Positions 61,256-64,000 of a stretch of 64,000 nucleotides of DNA are shown in pieces. Source of the DNA: Candidatus Melainabacteria bacterium (GTDB lineage: Bacteria; Cyanobacteriota; Vampirovibrionia; Obscuribacterales; Obscuribacteraceae). Both the position numbers and the translations under genes were made by a program. Where the stretch lies: positions 62,001-126,000 of the forward strand of contig QKMZ01000004.1 of NCBI GenBank assembly GCA_003242885.1, in the 5' to 3' direction. The notes under the pieces were generated by a model. That model was not told the origin of the DNA. It ran no database searches and worked only from the letters and a program-made list of their open reading frames with translations. Each line of letters opens with the position of its first letter. Position 1 is the stretch's first letter.

Positions 61256-61274
61256 GCGGTGACACCTTTACTGG

Positions 61275-61316
61275 AGAGGGCTATCGCGTTTGACCGCGTG
61301 CTAGCCCTTTTCTTTC
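61275..61316 (+). terminator. terminator of the small membrane protein gene
   Basis: GGGCTA (61278-61283) pairs with TAGCCC (61302-61307), inner CGCG/CGCG, then TTTTCTTT. Confidence 0.8.
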
Positions 61317-61488
61317 CGAGTCCCATCCTACTATCTTTTTTCGTATTGCTTACTATCACGGTTAATTGCAAGGACAACCCAGACTTCGCCAAGGCAAAGA
61401 TCAGCCACTGTGGGAGTGCCTCTCGTTCATGTTTTGTAATCACGCGCGGCGCTCTTAACCTCGCCTTAGTAAGACCAGCCGACAATAC

Positions 61489-61866
61489 ATGCAGCACCTA
61501 GTCATTGAAAGACCAGTCATGCAATTACCATCTAACAATGTCGCCGAACGCACAGAAGAGAATCCGTCTATCTTAGTTGGCAACTACGAATTCGTCGGTC
61601 CGTTTGAAGATTGCGACGAAATTGCCGAAGAAGAAGGCCTGTTAGCAATTCTGATTGATGACGGTCGTGGACTGGAACTAGTTGATCTTTACGAGACTGC
61701 AAATCTGCAGCAAGCTGCGTGTACAGAGCTGGCAAAGGATGATAAAGACAGGCTTTCCGCGGCCGTTCATTACACTGCCGGACTCGCACCAGACGAGATC
61801 GAATCCGTCAAAAACGAAATCCTTGCAGAATTAGATTCCAGCCAAGAAGTTACATCCGACCAGTGA
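61489..61866 (+). CDS. acidic hypothetical protein
   Basis: A 125-residue acidic soluble protein. The middle NPSILVGNYEFVGPFEDCDE and EEGLLAILIDDGRGLELVDL suggest a small alpha/beta domain; the second half is Glu/Asp-rich helix. No good ribosome binding site at either ATG (61489 or 61519). The frame is kept because a perfect terminator lies 41 bases after its stop. No family recognised; the start of the domain recalls short GIY-YIG-type open frames but the signature is absent. Confidence 0.5.
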   Translation: MQHLVIERPVMQLPSNNVAERTEENPSILVGNYEFVGPFEDCDEIAEEEGLLAILIDDGRGLELVDLYETANLQQAACTELAKDDKDRLSAAVHYTAGLAPDEIESVKNEILAELDSSQEVTSDQ

Positions 61867-61906
61867 TTCGCTATACAGCCTAAAACTCCAACCCGATCAC
61901 GGTCTC

Positions 61907-61943
61907 GTCAGGGCATTGTCCGCTAACAATGCCCTGACTATCT
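61907..61943 (+). terminator. Rho-independent terminator
   Basis: GTCAGGGCATTGT (61907-61919) and ACAATGCCCTGAC (61926-61938) pair perfectly, then TATCTTTTT. Confidence 0.9.
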
Positions 61944-62454
61944 TTTTGACATTCGAAAGCAACAAAGATTCTGCATTCAAGGCTGCAAGGTGGTTGCGCG
62001 ATATCGCGCACGCGCGTAAATCGCTGCGACTGGTTAGCAACACCAAGTATTGCTTTTGTGAAGAAACACCGTAACGCCAATCGTTACAAGCATCTTAACC
62101 CAACCATAACCAAAATGTGACGACTCCACATATGGTGGCATGCGCAAACGAGGCCAAGCCGATAAATCAAAAAGAAATCGAAAGATTGCAATCACATACA
62201 AACTCAACGACCGACGGAGTGGCTTTTTGTGGCACTTTTCATCGGACACACCAACAAACTCCGATACAAAAAAGCGACTCCAAAAATGGCTGCTTGTTAG
62301 GTTTAACTATCCGCTCATTTTCACTCACCTGGAATCCGTTACTAAACCAGCCACTCTTCCCCTTACCTCTTCATTCAGCCAGGTCCGCATGGACTGGGTG
62401 CCTCCAGGTGTTGCTCCGAGCGGTTAGCGCAGTTCTCAAAACAGGAGAAGTCTC
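61944..62454. other. intergenic region before the LpxH-like gene
   Basis: About 510 bases without a supported gene. Two plus-strand frames (62117, 62140) have no ribosome binding site. Confidence 0.4.
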
Positions 62455-63267
62455 ATGAATGCTCCGCAGATTTCACCCATCTATGAAGATATGCGTCTGC
62501 GTTTTCGCAGTATCTTCATCTCTGACGTTCACCTTGGCACTTATGGCTGCCAGGCGGACGCTCTTCTCGATTTCTTGAAACGAACGGAAAGCGACAACCT
62601 CTATCTGGTTGGTGACATCATTGATGGCTGGCGTTTGAAACAACGCTGGTATTGGCCGCAAGCTCACAACGATGTTGTCCAGAAGCTTTTGCGCAAGGCG
62701 CGAAAGGGAACGAACGTTGTTTTCATTCCCGGCAACCACGACGAGTTTGCTCGCGACTACAACGGCATCATCGTTGGCCAAATTCCTGTACGCAATCACG
62801 AACGGCACATCACCGCCAGCGGCAAACGGATTCTCATCATTCATGGTGACGAATTCGACGGTGTTGTTCGCTACGGGAAATGGCTGGCGCACTTGGGCAG
62901 CTGGGCTTACGATATGACAGTCATCCTCAACCGTTGGCTGAACGTGGCACGCAGAAAGCTTGGTCTGCCGTACTGGTCGCTCGCATCTTACGTGAAGCGT
63001 CAGGTCAAAGGCGCCATGCAGTTCATCACCAACTTCGAAGATGCAGTAGTCAAACACGGGCGCAATGAAGCCGTCGATGCGGTTGTTTGCGGCCACATTC
63101 ACTATCCGGCGATGAAAGACAAAGGCGGCATCTTCTACCTGAACGATGGCGACTGGGTGGAAAACTGCACCGCCCTGATCGAAGACTTCGACGGTACCTT
63201 CCGCATCTTGAAGTGGACCGTTGGACAAGAACCAGTGGCGCTTCACTCGACTGAAGCGCTGAAGTAA
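62455..63267 (+). CDS. LpxH-like metallophosphoesterase (COG2908 type)
   Basis: A 270-residue protein with AGGAG before its ATG. Motifs: SIFISDVHLGTYG, LYLVGDIIDGWRL, VFIPGNHDEF, LIIHGDEFDG and VVCGHIHYPAM, the full metal set of UDP-2,3-diacylglucosamine pyrophosphatase-like enzymes. Two hydrophobic patches in the cap (WAYDMTVILNRWLNVARRKL) fit a membrane-associated lid. True LpxH makes lipid X in lipid A synthesis; COG2908 relatives with this cap occur more widely, so the substrate is not certain. A strong terminator follows. Confidence 0.8.
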   Translation: MNAPQISPIYEDMRLRFRSIFISDVHLGTYGCQADALLDFLKRTESDNLYLVGDIIDGWRLKQRWYWPQAHNDVVQKLLRKARKGTNVVFIPGNHDEFARDYNGIIVGQIPVRNHERHITASGKRILIIHGDEFDGVVRYGKWLAHLGSWAYDMTVILNRWLNVARRKLGLPYWSLASYVKRQVKGAMQFITNFEDAVVKHGRNEAVDAVVCGHIHYPAMKDKGGIFYLNDGDWVENCTALIEDFDGTFRILKWTVGQEPVALHSTEALK

Positions 63268-63339
63268 ACAGCGAAGAAGTATGCGACCAAACCCCTAAGT
63301 TAAGGATTTACTTCGCTGCAACTGGCGATCGAAACTCAG

Positions 63340-63375
63340 CCTGATGGGGTGAGATGCTCACCCCATCAGGTTTTT
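63340..63375 (+). terminator. Rho-independent terminator of the LpxH-like gene
   Basis: CCTGATGGGGTGAG (63340-63353) and CTCACCCCATCAGG (63357-63370) pair perfectly over ATG, then TTTTT. Confidence 0.95.
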
Positions 63376-63476
63376 CATTCACAATCATCGATTACTGGTT
63401 GATGTAGTATTGCAAAATTAATGCGGTGTGACTTCGGTAAACAGTGACGATGTCTTATTCCGCTGCGATTTAAGAT

Positions 63477-63536
63477 AGTGTCGACGCCATGCGTCGACCG
63501 CATAATTGCAACGGTCGACGCATGGCGTCGAAACTA
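63477..63536. repeat. dispersed GTCGAC-core repeat as long inverted repeat
   Basis: TCGACGCCATGCGTCGACCG (63481-63500) faces its perfect inverted copy at 63512-63531 across an 11-base loop. The arm is identical to the core in the 40399 element. Confidence 0.8.
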
Positions 63537-63729
63537 CATCAGTGAATTCATACCTAATCAGTACGCTTTCAGCCAACCCTAATGCTCCCTTGTTCCGCTC
63601 CAGTTTATTGCGAACCAGCATGTTATTCACAAATGCCGCCAGCCAAAAGATAGGCACACAAACAGAAAGTTCTTTGCTTCACATGTATGATTAACAAAGT
63701 TCAGCATCTACGAAAAACAAAGGTCCCCA

Positions 63730-64000
63730 GTGGAAAAACTTCTACACGGTTTGCATCAGTTTCAGTCAGAGATTCACTCTATAAATCAAGAGTTTTTCGA
63801 ACATCTGGCAAAAGGTCAAAGCCCCGATGCCATCTTTATTACCTGTTCTGACTCCCGCGTAGTGCCAAATCTCATTACGACAAGCGAGCCGGGGCAACTT
63901 TTCGTCATTCGCAATGCGGGCAACATCGTTCCACCCTATGGTGAATGGAGCGGCGAAGAAGCGTCGATTGAATACGCGTTACGGCAACTACAAGTAAAGG
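63730..64000 (+). CDS. beta-class carbonic anhydrase, 3' part off the window
   Basis: A frame from GTG 63730 runs open to the window end (90 codons). It shows ITCSDSRVVPN (zinc Cys39 and catalytic Asp41-Ser-Arg) and FVIRNAGNIVPPYGEWSGEEASIEYALRQL cut to its family order, the signatures of beta-carbonic anhydrases that interconvert carbon dioxide and bicarbonate. The second zinc Cys/His is outside. No Shine-Dalgarno close to the GTG, so the start is tentative. Confidence 0.85.
   Translation, partial: MEKLLHGLHQFQSEIHSINQEFFEHLAKGQSPDAIFITCSDSRVVPNLITTSEPGQLFVIRNAGNIVPPYGEWSGEEASIEYALRQLQVK

Noticed and set aside
1-64000. tRNA, rRNA, tmRNA or riboswitch genes
   Set aside because: I looked for T-loop, anticodon-arm and known aptamer patterns by eye and found none that fold convincingly; the structured elements found are hairpins near gene ends.
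1-64000. Prophage or transposon with integrase/transposase
   Set aside because: No recombinase or transposase motif in any supported frame; the only mobile-looking DNA is the short noncoding repeat family.

Overview
The window reads as chromosomal DNA of a Gram-negative-type bacterium with an AT-leaning background and many strongly GC/C-ending-codon genes. Several gene families (PPK2-type polyphosphate kinase, TerD proteins, LpxH-like phosphoesterase, many membrane-anchored hypotheticals) would fit an uncultured Melainabacteria/Obscuribacterales-like lineage. That assignment is a guess from gene content only; there is no rRNA, no tRNA and no marker gene here to prove it. I saw no phage, transposase or CRISPR array.

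Layout. 1-8.2 kb: AT-richer housekeeping and metabolism on the minus strand (opine-dehydrogenase-like partial gene, DUF2520-panC pair, fatty-acid desaturase, Arc-type protein), a large secreted double aspartyl-protease/TPR protein and a DUF6941 protein. 8.7-17.5 kb: GC-rich block with a CoaE-like kinase fused to a membrane-anchored sensor-like protein, PPK2, OsmC, an MFS/BT1 transporter, several small membrane proteins and a PlsC-like acyltransferase. 17.6-20.7 kb: secreted small proteins, a creatininase-family hydrolase, a lipoprotein. 21-26.5 kb: HEAT-like membrane protein, SPFH protein, unknowns.

27.4-40.2 kb is the centre of interest: a bacterial ubiquitin-like conjugation locus. It holds a gene for three tandem ubiquitin-like domains ending in RGN, an E1/ThiF-like enzyme with one cysteine, a JAB/JAMM peptidase with a complete zinc motif, two paralogous pairs of E2(UBC)-like proteins (in each pair one is membrane-anchored and carries a duplicated unknown module; one of the four has lost the catalytic cysteine), and a double-AAA+ Clp ATPase without a middle domain. 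The obvious model is that the JAB enzyme processes the tandem Ubl, the E1 activates it, membrane-bound E2s transfer it, and the Clp-type unfoldase acts on the products or partners. TerD stress proteins lie nearby (42.6-43.8 kb and 59.4-60.0 kb) with similar codon use, and the Clp tail carries SLxK motifs like those at the TerD N-terminus.

40.6-48.9 kb: a cysteine-peptidase-like protein, TerD, a PsbP-like protein, GNAT, a SoxA-type oxidase, an alpha-toroid cyclase-like protein and a membrane protein. 49-55.1 kb: GC-rich minus-strand genes for a GH130 enzyme, a di-iron fatty acid hydroxylase, a purple-acid-phosphatase-like enzyme and a CBS/DUF21 transporter-like protein. 55.5-57.4 kb: AT-rich HDAC-like deacetylase overlapping an orphan D12 adenine methylase. 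58-64 kb: exported protein, TerD, two metallophosphoesterases, small proteins and the start of a beta-carbonic anhydrase.

Noncoding DNA is rich in structure: long nested stem-loops flank many of the GC-rich genes, a GTCGAC-cored dispersed repeat recurs at least four times, and there are phased short tandem repeats (22 bp, 11 bp, CACGTG boxes) upstream of several genes.
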